Shown: piece by piece, positions 48,964 to 58,030 of the stretch
How the letters are laid out: each line of letters opens with the position of its first letter
How positions within the stretch are numbered: position 1 is the first letter of the stretch
Origin: Geodermatophilus marinus
GTDB lineage: Bacteria; Actinomycetota; Actinomycetes; Mycobacteriales; Geodermatophilaceae
Direction: 5' to 3'
NCBI RefSeq assembly: GCF_003428645.1
Contig: NZ_QVQH01000009.1
Coordinates: 121,448-185,447 of the forward strand
Length of the DNA: 64,000 nt
Notes under the pieces: generated by a model
What the model saw: only the letters and a program-made list of their open reading frames with translations
Told to the model about the DNA's origin: nothing
The model's database searches: none
Position numbers and translations under genes: made by a program

Positions 48964-50577
48964 TCACGGGGCCGACTGGGCGACGGTACGGGCCCAGCGG
49001 AGGTCTGCCTTGCCGGAGGGGCTGCGGCGGAGCTCGTCGACGACGACCAGCTCCCGGGGGCGCTTGTGGTCGGCCAGCGCCGCGCCGACGTGCGCGCGGG
49101 CCTCGTCGGTCGTGAGGCTCGCGCCGGGCCGGAGCGCGACCACGGCGACGATGCGCGAGCCCCAGCGCTCGTCGGGCGTGCCGACGACCATCGCGTCGCG
49201 CACCGCCGGGTGGGTGAGCAGGGCCTGCTCGACCTCCTCGGCGTACACCTTCTCGCCGCCGGTGTTGATGACCCGGCTGCCGCGGCCGTGGAGGACGACG
49301 GTGCCGTCCGCGGTGAGCTCGGCCAGGTCGCCGGGCACGGCCCAGCGGCGGCCGCCGAGCACCCGGAACGTGGCCGCCGTGGCCTCGTCGTCCCCCTGGT
49401 AGCGGATGTGCTCGTCGACCGGGGCCGCGAGCAGGCCGACCTGCCCGGACCCGGGGACGACGTCCTCGCCGTCGTCGCCGACGACCCGCGCGCCCGGGAA
49501 CAGCCGGAAGTGGGCGGTCTCGGCGGGCTCGCCGCGGCGGGTCTCCTGCACGGCGTAGGGCCCGCCCTCCGAGGAGGCGACGAGGTCCCGGCAGACCATG
49601 TCGGCGTGGCGCAGCAGGCGCTGCTTGACGTCGGCGCTCCAGGTGACGCCCACGCTGATCACGCGGCGCAGGGTGGACAGGTCGTACGGGCGCCCGGCGG
49701 CCGCGGCGGCGTCCAGCGCGTCGGCCAGCGGGCGGGCGAAGACGTCGCCGACGATCGAGACGGTGTCCACCCGCTCGCGCTGCACGGTCGCCGCCAGCTC
49801 GTCGGGGTCGTAGGACCGCGAGGTCAGGTACACCACCCGGCCGCCGGCCAGCAGCGCCCCGAACGTGGTGTACATGCCCGTCGCGTGCATCAGCGGCGGG
49901 GCCGGCAGGCACACCATCGCGTCCCGGTCGGTGCCGAGGCGCTCGAGCACCGCCCGCAGGTCCCCGAGGGTCTGCGGGAACGGCTCGCCGAGCAGCAGGA
50001 ACCCGTTGGCGCAGCAGGTGGTGTAGAGCCCGGAGTGCCGGGACAGCACGCCCTTGGGCCGGCCCGTGGTGCCGCCGGTGTACATGAGCCAGTGGTCGTC
50101 CCCGCGCTCGGTGCGCGGCGCCGGGTCGGCCGCCGCGACCGCCTGCTCGTAGCCGGCCGCCCAGGCCGGGACGTCGTCGGGCGCGCCGACCTGGACCAGC
50201 GCGCGCAGCTGCGGCAGCGCCGGGCGGGCCTCGGCGACCCGGTCGGCGAGGGAGGCGTCGAGGACCAGCGCCTCGGCCCGCGCATCGCCGAGCAGCTGCA
50301 CCAGCTCGGCGTGGCGGTAGCGGTAGTTCACGTTGAGGGGCACGGCGCGCAGCTTGAGGATCGCGTAGACGCTCTCCAGGTACTCGATGCCGTTGTAGAG
50401 CGCCACGGCCACCCGGGCCCCGGGGCCGACGCCCTGGGCGGCGAGGTGCCCGGCCAGCCGGGCGGCCCGCTCGTCGAGCTCGGCCCAGGTGCGGGTGCGC
50501 TCGCCGTGGCTGACCGCGAGCCGGTGCGGGCGGACGTCGCCGATCGTCTCGAGGACCGTCGCGAAGCTCTCCCTCAC
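48964..50577 (-). CDS. Acyl-CoA synthetase (AMP-forming, FadD-like)
   Basis: 537 residues. P-loop HWLMYTGGTTGRPKGVLSRH (about 163-180), PPLMHATGMYTTFGALLAGG, VPGDLAELTADGTVVLHGRG, GSRVINTGGEKVYAEEVEQA and the C-terminal RRSPSGKADLRWAR with the catalytic lysine. It activates a carboxylic acid with CoA; it differs from the copy at 1973. The motif CCANGFLLLGEPF is typical of FadD-type ligases in Actinobacteria. The GTG start overlaps the amidohydrolase stop (GTGA). Substrate is probably the acid produced by the upstream genes. Confidence 0.88.
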   Translation of the reverse strand: MRESFATVLETIGDVRPHRLAVSHGERTRTWAELDERAARLAGHLAAQGVGPGARVAVALYNGIEYLESVYAILKLRAVPLNVNYRYRHAELVQLLGDARAEALVLDASLADRVAEARPALPQLRALVQVGAPDDVPAWAAGYEQAVAAADPAPRTERGDDHWLMYTGGTTGRPKGVLSRHSGLYTTCCANGFLLLGEPFPQTLGDLRAVLERLGTDRDAMVCLPAPPLMHATGMYTTFGALLAGGRVVYLTSRSYDPDELAATVQRERVDTVSIVGDVFARPLADALDAAAAAGRPYDLSTLRRVISVGVTWSADVKQRLLRHADMVCRDLVASSEGGPYAVQETRRGEPAETAHFRLFPGARVVGDDGEDVVPGSGQVGLLAAPVDEHIRYQGDDEATAATFRVLGGRRWAVPGDLAELTADGTVVLHGRGSRVINTGGEKVYAEEVEQALLTHPAVRDAMVVGTPDERWGSRIVAVVALRPGASLTTDEARAHVGAALADHKRPRELVVVDELRRSPSGKADLRWARTVAQSAP

Positions 50578-51491
50578 GACCGCGCCCCCTCGACCGTCGT
50601 CCCCGGCGCCGCCGTCCCCGCCGCCGTACCGGTCAGCCCGAACAGGCGGGCGGCGTTGCCCTTGAGGATCCGCGGCCGGACGCCGTCCTTGATCGGGAGC
50701 CCGGCGAAGTCCCGCATCCAGCGCTCCGGGGTGAGGACGGGGAAGTCCGACCCGAACAGCACCTTGTCCTTGAGGAGGGTGTTGGCGTACTGCACCAGCT
50801 GCGGCGGGAAGTACTTCGGCGACCAGCCGGACAGGTCGATGTGCACCTGCGGCTTGTGCGTGGCCACCGCCAGCGCCTCGTCCTGCCAGGGGAAGGACGG
50901 GTGGGCCAGGATGATCGGCATGTCCGGGAAGTCGACGGCGACGTCGTCGACGAGCATCGGGTTCGAGTACCGGAGCCGGATGCCCCCGCCCGCCCGCTGC
51001 CCGGCGCCGACCCCGGTCTGCCCGGTGTGGAACAGCGCGACCAGGCCGTGCCCGGCGATCACCTCGTACAGCGGGTAGGCCAGCCGGTCGTCGGGGGAGA
51101 ACGCCTGGGCGTTGGGGTGGAACTTGAACCCGCGCACCCCGTGCTCGGTGATCAGGCGCTCGGCGGCCCGCACGCCGGCGGCCCCGCGGTGCGGGTCGAT
51201 GCTGGCGAACGGGATGAGCACGTCGGCGTGCTCGGCGGCGAGCTCGGCGACCTCCTCGTTGGAGGGCACCATCTCCTCGCCGGTCTGCGAGACGCTGTCC
51301 ACGCCGAAGACCACCGCGGCCATGCGGCGCTCCCGGTAGTGCTGCGCCAGCTCCGGCACCGTGTACCGCGGCATGGTGCCGATCCCGAAGTACCCGCCCA
51401 TGTCCTCGGCACCCGCGGCGTGCGTCTCCCCCCGCACCGACCGGTGCACGTGGGTGTGCACGTCGATGGCGACGAGCGCGTCGACGTCCAC
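50574..51491 (-). CDS. Amidohydrolase (ACMSD-like TIM-barrel, metal-dependent)
   Basis: 305 residues. Metal motif DVHTHVH (two His) near the start, then FKFHPNAQAFSPDD (His), LFHTGQTG, LAHPSFPWQDEAL (His) and FGSDFPVLTPERWM (Asp). This is the amidohydrolase_2 (ACMSD/4-oxalomesaconate hydratase-like) branch: decarboxylases or hydrolases of aromatic or dicarboxylic intermediates. GTG start; 6 bases after the SDR stop, overlapped by the synthetase start. The exact reaction is unknown. Confidence 0.8.
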   Translation of the reverse strand: MDVDALVAIDVHTHVHRSVRGETHAAGAEDMGGYFGIGTMPRYTVPELAQHYRERRMAAVVFGVDSVSQTGEEMVPSNEEVAELAAEHADVLIPFASIDPHRGAAGVRAAERLITEHGVRGFKFHPNAQAFSPDDRLAYPLYEVIAGHGLVALFHTGQTGVGAGQRAGGGIRLRYSNPMLVDDVAVDFPDMPIILAHPSFPWQDEALAVATHKPQVHIDLSGWSPKYFPPQLVQYANTLLKDKVLFGSDFPVLTPERWMRDFAGLPIKDGVRPRILKGNAARLFGLTGTAAGTAAPGTTVEGARS

Positions 51492-51497
51492 GGGGGT

Positions 51498-52400
51498 TCA
51501 GCCCTGGCCGGGGACGGTGTCGGGCAGGAAGGCCTGCAGGTGCGGCTGGAACGTCGTCGGGAAGGCCTCGGCGAGGGCGTCGGCGGTCCAGCCGCCCTCC
51601 CGCACCTCGGCGACGACCTCGCTGGGGTGCGACCAGATCGAGATGCGGTCGCCCCCGGCCCCGATGGCCTGGCCGGTGACGCCGGCGGCCTCGTCGGAGG
51701 CGAGGAAGACCACGAGGGGGGCCACGTCGTCGGGGGTGCCGAGGCCGTTGGCCCGGACGTCGGCCGGGATGGGCTCGCCGCGGTCGGCGCGCTCCACCAG
51801 CTCGGCCAGGCCGGGGATGGTGGCGACCATCCGGGTGAGCGCGACCGGGATGACGGCGTTCACCGTGGTGCCGCTGCGCTGCAGCTCGGCGGCCCAGGTG
51901 CGGACCAGGCCGACGATGCCGGCCTTGGAGGCGGTGTAGCCGGTCTGCCCGAAGCTGGCCCGCTGGCCGGCCGGGGAGCCGATGAGGATGAGCCGGCCGC
52001 CGCCGCCCTGCTCCCTGAACTGCGCGGCCGCCGCGCGGCCGCAGGTGAAGGTGCCCCGCAGGTGGGTCTGCACGACCAGGTCGAAGTCCTTGTCGGCCAT
52101 CTTGACCAGCGTGCGGTCCCGCAGCACGCCGGCGTTGGTGACCATGACGTCGAGCCGGCCGAACTCGCGGACGGCCGTGGCGACGACCGCCTCGGCCGCC
52201 TCGGTGCTGCCGACCGGCGAGCCCTCGGCGACGGCGGCGCCCCCCGCGGCCCGGATCCCCGCCGCGACCTCCTCGGCGAGCTCGAGGTCGAGGTCGTTGA
52301 CGACGACGGCGGCACCGGCCGCGGCGAGCGCGGTGGCGTAGGCGCGGCCGAGGCCGCGCCCGGCCCCGGTGACGACGGCGACCTTGCCGGACAGCTGCAT
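51498..52400 (-). CDS. Short-chain dehydrogenase/reductase (HSD17B4-like)
   Basis: 300 residues. Cofactor motif VVTGAGRGLGRAYATALAAA, NDLDLELAEEVAA, VTNAGVLRDRTLVKMADKDF, catalytic SPAGQRASFGQTGYTASKAG (Ser, Tyr, Lys) and a late SDR tail GTPDDVAPLVVFLASDEAAGV. The NAGVLRDRTLVKM stretch and longer C-terminal extension resemble (3R)-hydroxyacyl-CoA dehydrogenases of peroxisomal multifunctional enzyme type 2; together with MaoC this would make a beta-oxidation half-cycle. ATG 52400. First structural gene after the PaaX-type regulator. Confidence 0.87.
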   Translation of the reverse strand: MQLSGKVAVVTGAGRGLGRAYATALAAAGAAVVVNDLDLELAEEVAAGIRAAGGAAVAEGSPVGSTEAAEAVVATAVREFGRLDVMVTNAGVLRDRTLVKMADKDFDLVVQTHLRGTFTCGRAAAAQFREQGGGGRLILIGSPAGQRASFGQTGYTASKAGIVGLVRTWAAELQRSGTTVNAVIPVALTRMVATIPGLAELVERADRGEPIPADVRANGLGTPDDVAPLVVFLASDEAAGVTGQAIGAGGDRISIWSHPSEVVAEVREGGWTADALAEAFPTTFQPHLQAFLPDTVPGQG

Positions 52401-52431
52401 GGGGTCCTCCCGGAGGGGGTGGCGGACGGCC

Positions 52432-52459
52432 GCCGGACGTGCTCCGCAGCACGTCCGGC
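52432..52459. promoter_or_regulatory. Inverted repeat between PaaX and SDR genes
   Basis: Perfect 12-bp arms GCCGGACGTGCT / AGCACGTCCGGC with a 4-base centre, 12 bases past the PaaX-type stop and 32 bases upstream of the SDR start. It could be a terminator/attenuator after the regulator or an operator for the catabolic genes. Confidence 0.5.
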
Positions 52460-52471
52460 CTCGCCCGGAAG

Positions 52472-53347
52472 TTATCCACTCCCGCGACGCTCGTCAACGG
52501 TGCGCACCCGTTCGACCAGGTCGGCGACCGCCCGCCCCGCGCCCGCGGCGTAGCGGCGCCGCAGGCGGAGGGCGACGTGCTCGGCGCGCACCGCCGGCCA
52601 GTCGGCCGGCAGGTGCTCGACCGGCAGCCCGGGGTCGGCGCGGGCCAGCAGCGTCCACTCGCCCAGCAGGTGCAGCTGGCGGGCGAGGTCGTCGGAGGCG
52701 TCCGGGAGGGGGTCCGGGCGGTCCCAGCGGTCGAGGAACCGGGCGTACCGGCGGGCCAGCGTGGCGAGGTCCCACGCGTCGTCGACCAGCTCGGCGACCT
52801 CGGTGGGCTCGACGACCCGGGCGCGGAAGACCTTGAGCGAGTCGAGCACGTCCACCCTGGCCAGCAGGGCGGGGACGTCGACCTCGCGGGGCGCCACCCA
52901 CATCCCGTCCCGCAGCATGCCGAAACCGGCCCACTGCAGGCGAGACCGCAGCAGGTGGCGGTCGGCGCGACGGGTCTCGGGCAGCGAGAAGGCCAGCAGG
53001 GTCCACTCGCCGTCCCACGTGCGGTTCACCGGCGAGCGCCAGGCGCGCTCGCCTCCTTCGGCCAGCTCGGCCCGGGCGCGCCCGGACGGCGACAGCAGCA
53101 CCCGGCGGCCGCTGCGCCGCCGCTCCAGCGTGCCGCGCCGCAGCATCCGGCTGACCGTCGAGCGGGCGGCGTACTCCCCCACGCCCACCCGGCCGAGGAC
53201 GTCGACCAGCCCGGCGGTGGGGACGGCGAGCGCCGGGTCGGTGAGGTGGACGCCGCAGAACAGCAGCACGTGGGTCTGCGGCCGCGCCGGGTGGGGGGCC
53301 AGCGGGCCCTCGTCCTCGGCGAGGTCGTCGCTCGGTACGGCGCTCAC
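52472..53347 (-). CDS. PaaX-family transcriptional regulator
   Basis: 291 residues. PaaX-type: N-terminal winged helix (PTAGLVDVLGRVGVGEYAAR, TVSRMLRRGTLERRRSGRRV), a central domain WTLLAFSLPETRRADRHLLR, LQWAGFGMLRDGMWVAPREV and the C-terminal PaaX_C domain (LDRWDRPDPLPDASDDLARQ). PaaX in E. coli represses phenylacetate catabolism and senses phenylacetyl-CoA; here an acyl-CoA from the neighbouring cluster may be the effector (inference). GTG start with TACCGT eight bases upstream. Divergent from an aldehyde dehydrogenase gene. Confidence 0.85.
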   Translation of the reverse strand: MSAVPSDDLAEDEGPLAPHPARPQTHVLLFCGVHLTDPALAVPTAGLVDVLGRVGVGEYAARSTVSRMLRRGTLERRRSGRRVLLSPSGRARAELAEGGERAWRSPVNRTWDGEWTLLAFSLPETRRADRHLLRSRLQWAGFGMLRDGMWVAPREVDVPALLARVDVLDSLKVFRARVVEPTEVAELVDDAWDLATLARRYARFLDRWDRPDPLPDASDDLARQLHLLGEWTLLARADPGLPVEHLPADWPAVRAEHVALRLRRRYAAGAGRAVADLVERVRTVDERRGSG

Positions 53348-53436
53348 GGCGCGGAACGGTACTCAGTCGCGGGGCGGTCGTCACCGTCCCGCCTCGGCCG
53401 GACGCCGCGGGCCGCCCCGTCCGGGCTACCCGCCGG

Positions 53437-53442
53437 TAGCCT
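53437..53442 (+). promoter_or_regulatory. -10 element of probable leaderless promoter
   Basis: TAGCCT ends six bases before the ATG at 53449; no ribosome site is seen. Confidence 0.45.
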
Positions 53443-53448
53443 CCGGGC

Positions 53449-54951
53449 ATGCCGCTCGCCGCGCAGCCGGACACCGCTCCCCCGCCCGCCGCGACCCTGG
53501 AGTCCACCGACCCAGCCACCGGGGAGGTCGTCGGCCGCTTCCCGGTGGCCGACGCCGCCGCGGTCGGCGCCGCGGTCGACCGGGCCCGGACGGCGGCGCA
53601 GGCCTGGGCCGCGCTCGGGTACGACGGCCGCCGGCGCCGGCTGGCCGCCTGGCGCGGGCACCTGGCCCGCCACCTCGACGAGCTCGCCGACCTGGTGCAC
53701 CGGGAGAACGGCAAGCCGCACGAGGACGCCGTCCTCGAGATCACCCTGGCGGTCGACCACCTGGCGTGGGCCGCGGCGCACGCGCGCCGGGTGCTCGGCC
53801 CGCGGCGGGTGCGCGCCGGGCTGCTGGCCGCCAACCACGCCGCCTCGCTGGAGTACCAGCCGCTCGGCGTGGTCGGCGTGATCGGCCCGTGGAACTACCC
53901 GGTGTTCACCCCGATGGGCTCGATCGCCTACGCGCTCGCCGCGGGCAACGCGGTGGTGTTCAAGCCGTCGGAGCACACGCCGGCGGTCGGCGTCCGGCTG
54001 GCGGAGTCGTGGCGGGCCGCCGTCCCGGACCTGCCCGACGTGCTGCAGGCCCTCCCCGGTGACGGCGCGACCGGCGCGGCGCTGTGCCGCGCCGGGGTCG
54101 GGAAGCTGGCGTTCACCGGCTCGGCGGCCACCGGCCGCCGGGTCATGGCGGCGTGCGCGGAGACGCTGACCCCGGTGCTCATGGAGCTCGGGGGCAAGGA
54201 CGCGATGATCGTCGACGACGACGCCGACGTCGCGGCCGCCGCCGACGCCGCGGTGTGGGGTGCGATGAGCAACGCGGGGCAGACCTGCATCGGCATCGAG
54301 CGGGTCTACGCGACCGAGGCGGTGCACGACGCCTTCGTCGCCGAGGTGACGCGGCGGGTGCAGCGCCTCGAGCCGGGCACCTCGTACGGGCCGATGACGA
54401 TGGCCGCGCAGGCCGACGTCGTCCGCCGGCACGTCGAGGACGCCGTGGCCGCGGGCGGCCGGATCGGGGCGGGTGGCACCGACCCCGGCACGGGGCGCAC
54501 CGTCGCGCCGGTCGTGCTGCTCGACGTGCCGGAGACCTCGGCCGCGGTGCGCGAGGAGACCTTCGGCCCGACGCTGACCATCACGCGGGTGCGCGACGCC
54601 GAGGAGGCGCTCGCGCTGGCGAACGGCAACCCGCACGGCCTGGCCGGCGCGGTGTTCTCCCGCTCGCGCCGGCGGGCGCTCGACCTCGCGCGCCGGATGC
54701 GCAGCGGGATGACGTCGGTCAACTCGGTGCTCACGTTCGCGGCCGTGCCGGCGCTCCCGTTCGGGGGCGTCGGCGAGAGCGGCTTCGGCCGCATCCACGG
54801 CGAGGACGGCCTGCGCGAGTTCACCCGCGCGAAGGCCATCACCCGCCAGCGGGTACCGCTGCCGGTGCCGCTCATGAGCTTCGACCGGCCGGCGGGCGCC
54901 ACGGCCGCGCTGGCCCGGTTCGTGCGCCTGGTGCACGGGCGGCACCGCTGA
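53449..54951 (+). CDS. Aldehyde dehydrogenase
   Basis: 500 residues. Active-site Cys280 in NAGQTCIGIERV and general-base Glu246 in LMELGGKDAM; NAD site GVIGPWNYPVFTPMGSI and KLAFTGSAATGRRVM; C-terminal PFGGVGESGFGRIHGEDGLR. NAD(P)-dependent oxidation of an aldehyde to an acid; the substrate is not evident but could be an aldehyde from the divergent catabolic cluster. The N-terminus begins with a short proline-rich leader. Monocistronic, start with TAGCCT six bases upstream. Confidence 0.9.
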   Translation: MPLAAQPDTAPPPAATLESTDPATGEVVGRFPVADAAAVGAAVDRARTAAQAWAALGYDGRRRRLAAWRGHLARHLDELADLVHRENGKPHEDAVLEITLAVDHLAWAAAHARRVLGPRRVRAGLLAANHAASLEYQPLGVVGVIGPWNYPVFTPMGSIAYALAAGNAVVFKPSEHTPAVGVRLAESWRAAVPDLPDVLQALPGDGATGAALCRAGVGKLAFTGSAATGRRVMAACAETLTPVLMELGGKDAMIVDDDADVAAAADAAVWGAMSNAGQTCIGIERVYATEAVHDAFVAEVTRRVQRLEPGTSYGPMTMAAQADVVRRHVEDAVAAGGRIGAGGTDPGTGRTVAPVVLLDVPETSAAVREETFGPTLTITRVRDAEEALALANGNPHGLAGAVFSRSRRRALDLARRMRSGMTSVNSVLTFAAVPALPFGGVGESGFGRIHGEDGLREFTRAKAITRQRVPLPVPLMSFDRPAGATAALARFVRLVHGRHR

Positions 54952-54988
54952 CCCGGCGGCCAGGAGCCGCGTCGCCCCCGCTCCCGGC

Positions 54989-55339
54989 GTGACCGGGGAC
55001 GACCTGGCGGCCGTCGTCGAGCTCGAGCGGCTGCTGCTCCGACCGGACACCCGCGCCGACCCGGACCGGGTGGCGGCCCTGCTGCACCCGGAGTTCCGGG
55101 AGTTCGGCGCCTCGGGCCGCGTGTGGGACGGGGAGGCGATCGTCCGCGCGCTGGGTGCGGACCCGGAGGTCCGCGGCACGGCCGAGGCGTTCGAGGTGGT
55201 GCGGCTGGCCGAGGACGTCGTCCTGCTCACCTACCGCGTGACCGGGCACCGCGGCTCGCTGCGCAGCTCGCTGTGGGTGCGGGACGGCGCGGCGGGCTGG
55301 CGGCTGCGCTTCCACCAGGGCACGCCGGCGCCCGGGTGA
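54989..55339 (+). CDS. SnoaL/DUF4440-like (NTF2-fold) protein
   Basis: 116 residues: DDLAAVVELERLLLRPDTRA, RVAALLHPEFREFGASGRVW, VVRLAEDVVLLTYRVTGHRG and SLWVRDGAAGWRLRFHQGTP. This is the single-domain NTF2-like (DUF4440) pattern, a small conical barrel that often has no known substrate. GTG start; 37 bases after the aldehyde dehydrogenase, possibly co-transcribed. Convergent with the MFS gene. Confidence 0.7.
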   Translation: MTGDDLAAVVELERLLLRPDTRADPDRVAALLHPEFREFGASGRVWDGEAIVRALGADPEVRGTAEAFEVVRLAEDVVLLTYRVTGHRGSLRSSLWVRDGAAGWRLRFHQGTPAPG

Positions 55340-55385
55340 GACGCCGGGTCGGCGCGCACCCGTTCCCCGGTGACCGGAGCCCGGC

Positions 55386-56726
55386 TCAGCCGTGCGACGA
55401 ACCGGCCGCGGCCTGCGTCGGCGAGGGCGGCAGGCCCGGATCGTCACCGGCAGGCGCATCCGGCCGGTTGCGCCGGATCGACACCGACATCGCCGCCGCG
55501 GCCACGCACAGCGCCCCGGCGAGGAACCAGGCCAGGTCGTAGGAGCCCGTCACGTCGCGGATCACCCCACCCCCGTAGGCGGCGATCGCGGCGCCGACCT
55601 GGTGCGAGGCGAAGACCCAGCCGAACACCACCGGCGCCCGGGCCCCGAAGTGCTCCCGGCACAGCGCCAGGGTCGGCGGGACCGTGGCCACCCAGTCCAG
55701 GCCGTAGAACACGATGAAGGCGACCATGCTGACGTGCAGCTCCGGTCCGAACAGCGGCGGCAGGAGGAACAGCGACAGCCCGCGCAGCCCGTAGTAGGCC
55801 AGCAGGAGCAGCCGGGGGTCCACGCGGTCGGTCAACCACCCCGACAGCACCGTCCCGGCGATGTCGAAGATCCCCACCACCGCGAGCAGGCCCGCCGCCG
55901 TCGTCACCGGCATCCCGTGGTCGTGCGCCGCCGGGATGAAGTGCGGTTGCACGAGGCCGTTGGTCGACATCCCGCAGATGAGGAAGCCACCGGCCAGCAA
56001 CCAGAACGGCCGGGTGCGGGCGGCGTGGGTCAGGGCCTGCAGCGCCGTCCGCGCCGCGCCGGCCCGCACCGGGTCGACGTCGTCGGCCGGGGTCCCGCCG
56101 TAGGGCGCCACGCCGAGGTCGCGCGGCCGGTCCCGCAGCAGCCAGGCGACGAACGGGACGACGGCCAGCGCGGCCGCCGTCGTCCCCAGCGACGCCGCCC
56201 GCCAGCCGGCCGTCGCGTCCGCCCAGGCCACCAGCGGCAGGAACACCAGCTGCCCCGTCGCACCGCCGGCCGTCAGGACCCCGGAGACCAGCCCGCGCCG
56301 GGCGACGAACCAGCGGCCGGTCACCGTCGCCACCAGCGACAGCGCCATCGAGCCGGTGCCCAGGCCGACCAGGAACCCCCACAGCAGCACCAGCTGCCAG
56401 CTCGCGGTCATGAAGACGGTCAACCCGCTGCCGCACGCGGTGAGCAGCAGCGCACCGATCACCACCCGCCGGACGCCGAAGCGCTCCATCAGGGCGGCCG
56501 CGAAAGGAGCCGTCAGCCCGTACAACGCCATGTTGACCGCGACCGCTGCCGAGATCGTCGACACCGACCAGCCGAACTCCTCGCGCAGCGGGTCGATCAG
56601 CACCCCCGGCACCGCGCGGAAGGCGGCAGCCCCGACCAGGGCCACGAACGTCACGGCCGCCACCCACCACGCGGGGTGGACGCGGCGGGTGCGGGTCAGG
56701 GCGGGCGCGGTCACGGCGGACAGCAT
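55386..56726 (-). CDS. MFS transporter (MCT/OFA-like)
   Basis: 446 residues with about 12 helices. Begins AWWVAAVTFVALVGAAAF, then VLIDPLREEFGWSVSTISAA, AVAVNMALYGLTAPFAAALM, ERFGVRRVVIGALLL, WGFLVGLGTGSMALSLVATV, TGRWFVARRGLVSGVL; this resembles monocarboxylate/oxalate-formate-type carriers. The C-terminal 20 residues are soluble and proline-rich. ATG 56726. Divergent from a GlxA-type regulator, which may control it. Confidence 0.85.
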   Translation of the reverse strand: MLSAVTAPALTRTRRVHPAWWVAAVTFVALVGAAAFRAVPGVLIDPLREEFGWSVSTISAAVAVNMALYGLTAPFAAALMERFGVRRVVIGALLLTACGSGLTVFMTASWQLVLLWGFLVGLGTGSMALSLVATVTGRWFVARRGLVSGVLTAGGATGQLVFLPLVAWADATAGWRAASLGTTAAALAVVPFVAWLLRDRPRDLGVAPYGGTPADDVDPVRAGAARTALQALTHAARTRPFWLLAGGFLICGMSTNGLVQPHFIPAAHDHGMPVTTAAGLLAVVGIFDIAGTVLSGWLTDRVDPRLLLLAYYGLRGLSLFLLPPLFGPELHVSMVAFIVFYGLDWVATVPPTLALCREHFGARAPVVFGWVFASHQVGAAIAAYGGGVIRDVTGSYDLAWFLAGALCVAAAAMSVSIRRNRPDAPAGDDPGLPPSPTQAAAGSSHG

Positions 56727-56786
56727 GCCGGGACGGCGGAGGACGACGACAGTGGCCCGACGGTCAACATGTGCAAGGATCCGGCC

Positions 56787-57785
56787 ATGACCAGCACGCG
56801 CCGGGACGCCGGCCCGGAGGCCCCGCCGCCGCACGAGGTCGTCGTCCTCGCCCTGCCGGACGTGATCGCCTTCGAGCTCGGCCTCCCGCACCGCCTGCTG
56901 TCCTCGGCGGTCGACGACGACGGGCGCCGCCTCTACCGGGTGCGGGTGGCGTCCCTCGACGGCGGCCCGGTGCGCACGTCGGCCGGGTACGCGGCGCTGC
57001 CCGAGCACGACGGGTCGGTCCTCGCCACGGCCGGCACCGTGGTGGTCCCGGGCGTGTACGGCGGGCCGGCGATGAGCGAGGGCGCGGTGCCCGGCGAGCT
57101 GGCCGCCGCCCTGCGGGACGCCGCGGCGCACGCCCGGATGGTCTCCATCTGCACCGGCGCCTTCGTCCTCGCCGCCGCGGGTCTGCTCGACGGGCGCCCG
57201 GCGACCACGCACTGGATGCACACCGCCGCCTTCCGGGACCTGTTCCCCGCGGTCCGGCTCGACCCGGACGTCCTCTTCGTCGACGACGGCGAGGTGCTGA
57301 CCTCGGCCGGCAACGCCGCCGGCATCGACCTGCTGCTGCACGTGGTCCGCCGCGACCACGGCAGCGAGGTCGCCAACCGCGTGGCCCGGCGCAACGTCGT
57401 CGCCCCCTGGCGGGAGGGCGGCCAGTCCCAGTTCGTCGAGCGCCCCCTGCCCGAGCCCGGCGGCGCCGGCACCGCCGCGACCCGCGCGTGGGCCGCCGAC
57501 CGGCTGCACGAGCCCCTCACCCTCGCCGACCTGGCCGCGCACGCCCGGATGAGCGTGCGCACCTTCACCCGGCGCTTCCGCGAGGAGACCGGCCAGTCCC
57601 CGCTGCGCTGGCTGGCCGGCCAGCGGCTCACCGTCGCCCGGCACCTGCTGGAGTCGACCGATGCCCCCGTCGACCGGGTCGCCGTCCTGGCCGGCTTCGG
57701 CACGCCCGCCTCGCTGCGCGCGCACCTGCGGGCGACCATCGGCGTGTCGCCCGGCGCCTACCGGCGCACCTACCAGGGGGTGTGA
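56787..57785 (+). CDS. GlxA-type AraC regulator with PfpI-like domain
   Basis: 332 residues. N-terminal DJ-1/PfpI-like domain (about 15-190: VVVLALPDVIAFELGLPHRL, SICTGAFVLAAAGLLDGRPAT with the nucleophile-like Cys, THWMHTAAFRDLFP, SAGNAAGIDLLLHVV), and a C-terminal AraC helix-turn-helix (about 235-330: LTLADLAAHARMSVRTFTRR, RFREETGQSPLRWLAGQRLT, VAVLAGFGTPASLRAHLRAT). Members regulate choline/glycine betaine or nitrile metabolism; ligand unknown. ATG 56787 with AAGGAT six bases upstream. Divergent from the MFS gene. Confidence 0.88.
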   Translation: MTSTRRDAGPEAPPPHEVVVLALPDVIAFELGLPHRLLSSAVDDDGRRLYRVRVASLDGGPVRTSAGYAALPEHDGSVLATAGTVVVPGVYGGPAMSEGAVPGELAAALRDAAAHARMVSICTGAFVLAAAGLLDGRPATTHWMHTAAFRDLFPAVRLDPDVLFVDDGEVLTSAGNAAGIDLLLHVVRRDHGSEVANRVARRNVVAPWREGGQSQFVERPLPEPGGAGTAATRAWAADRLHEPLTLADLAAHARMSVRTFTRRFREETGQSPLRWLAGQRLTVARHLLESTDAPVDRVAVLAGFGTPASLRAHLRATIGVSPGAYRRTYQGV

Positions 57786-58030
57786 CGCGAGACTCGCCCG
57801 CGCGTCGGCACAGTCGGGCACCCGGTCTGGTTGAGTGGGGTGTACCGGCGCCGCCCCGCCGCTCATCCGGAGCGCGGGACTCGACGTCGGGCTGCGGCAG
57901 CGCCACCGAGGCGCGCCCGGCTGTCCGACGTCCCGCCGACGACGAGAGGTCCCGCCCTGCCGAGCGCAGGACGCCGGGGCCCGCGGTCGAGGGGACCGAC
58001 GGCGGCGAACCAGGACCGTGAGGACCTCCC

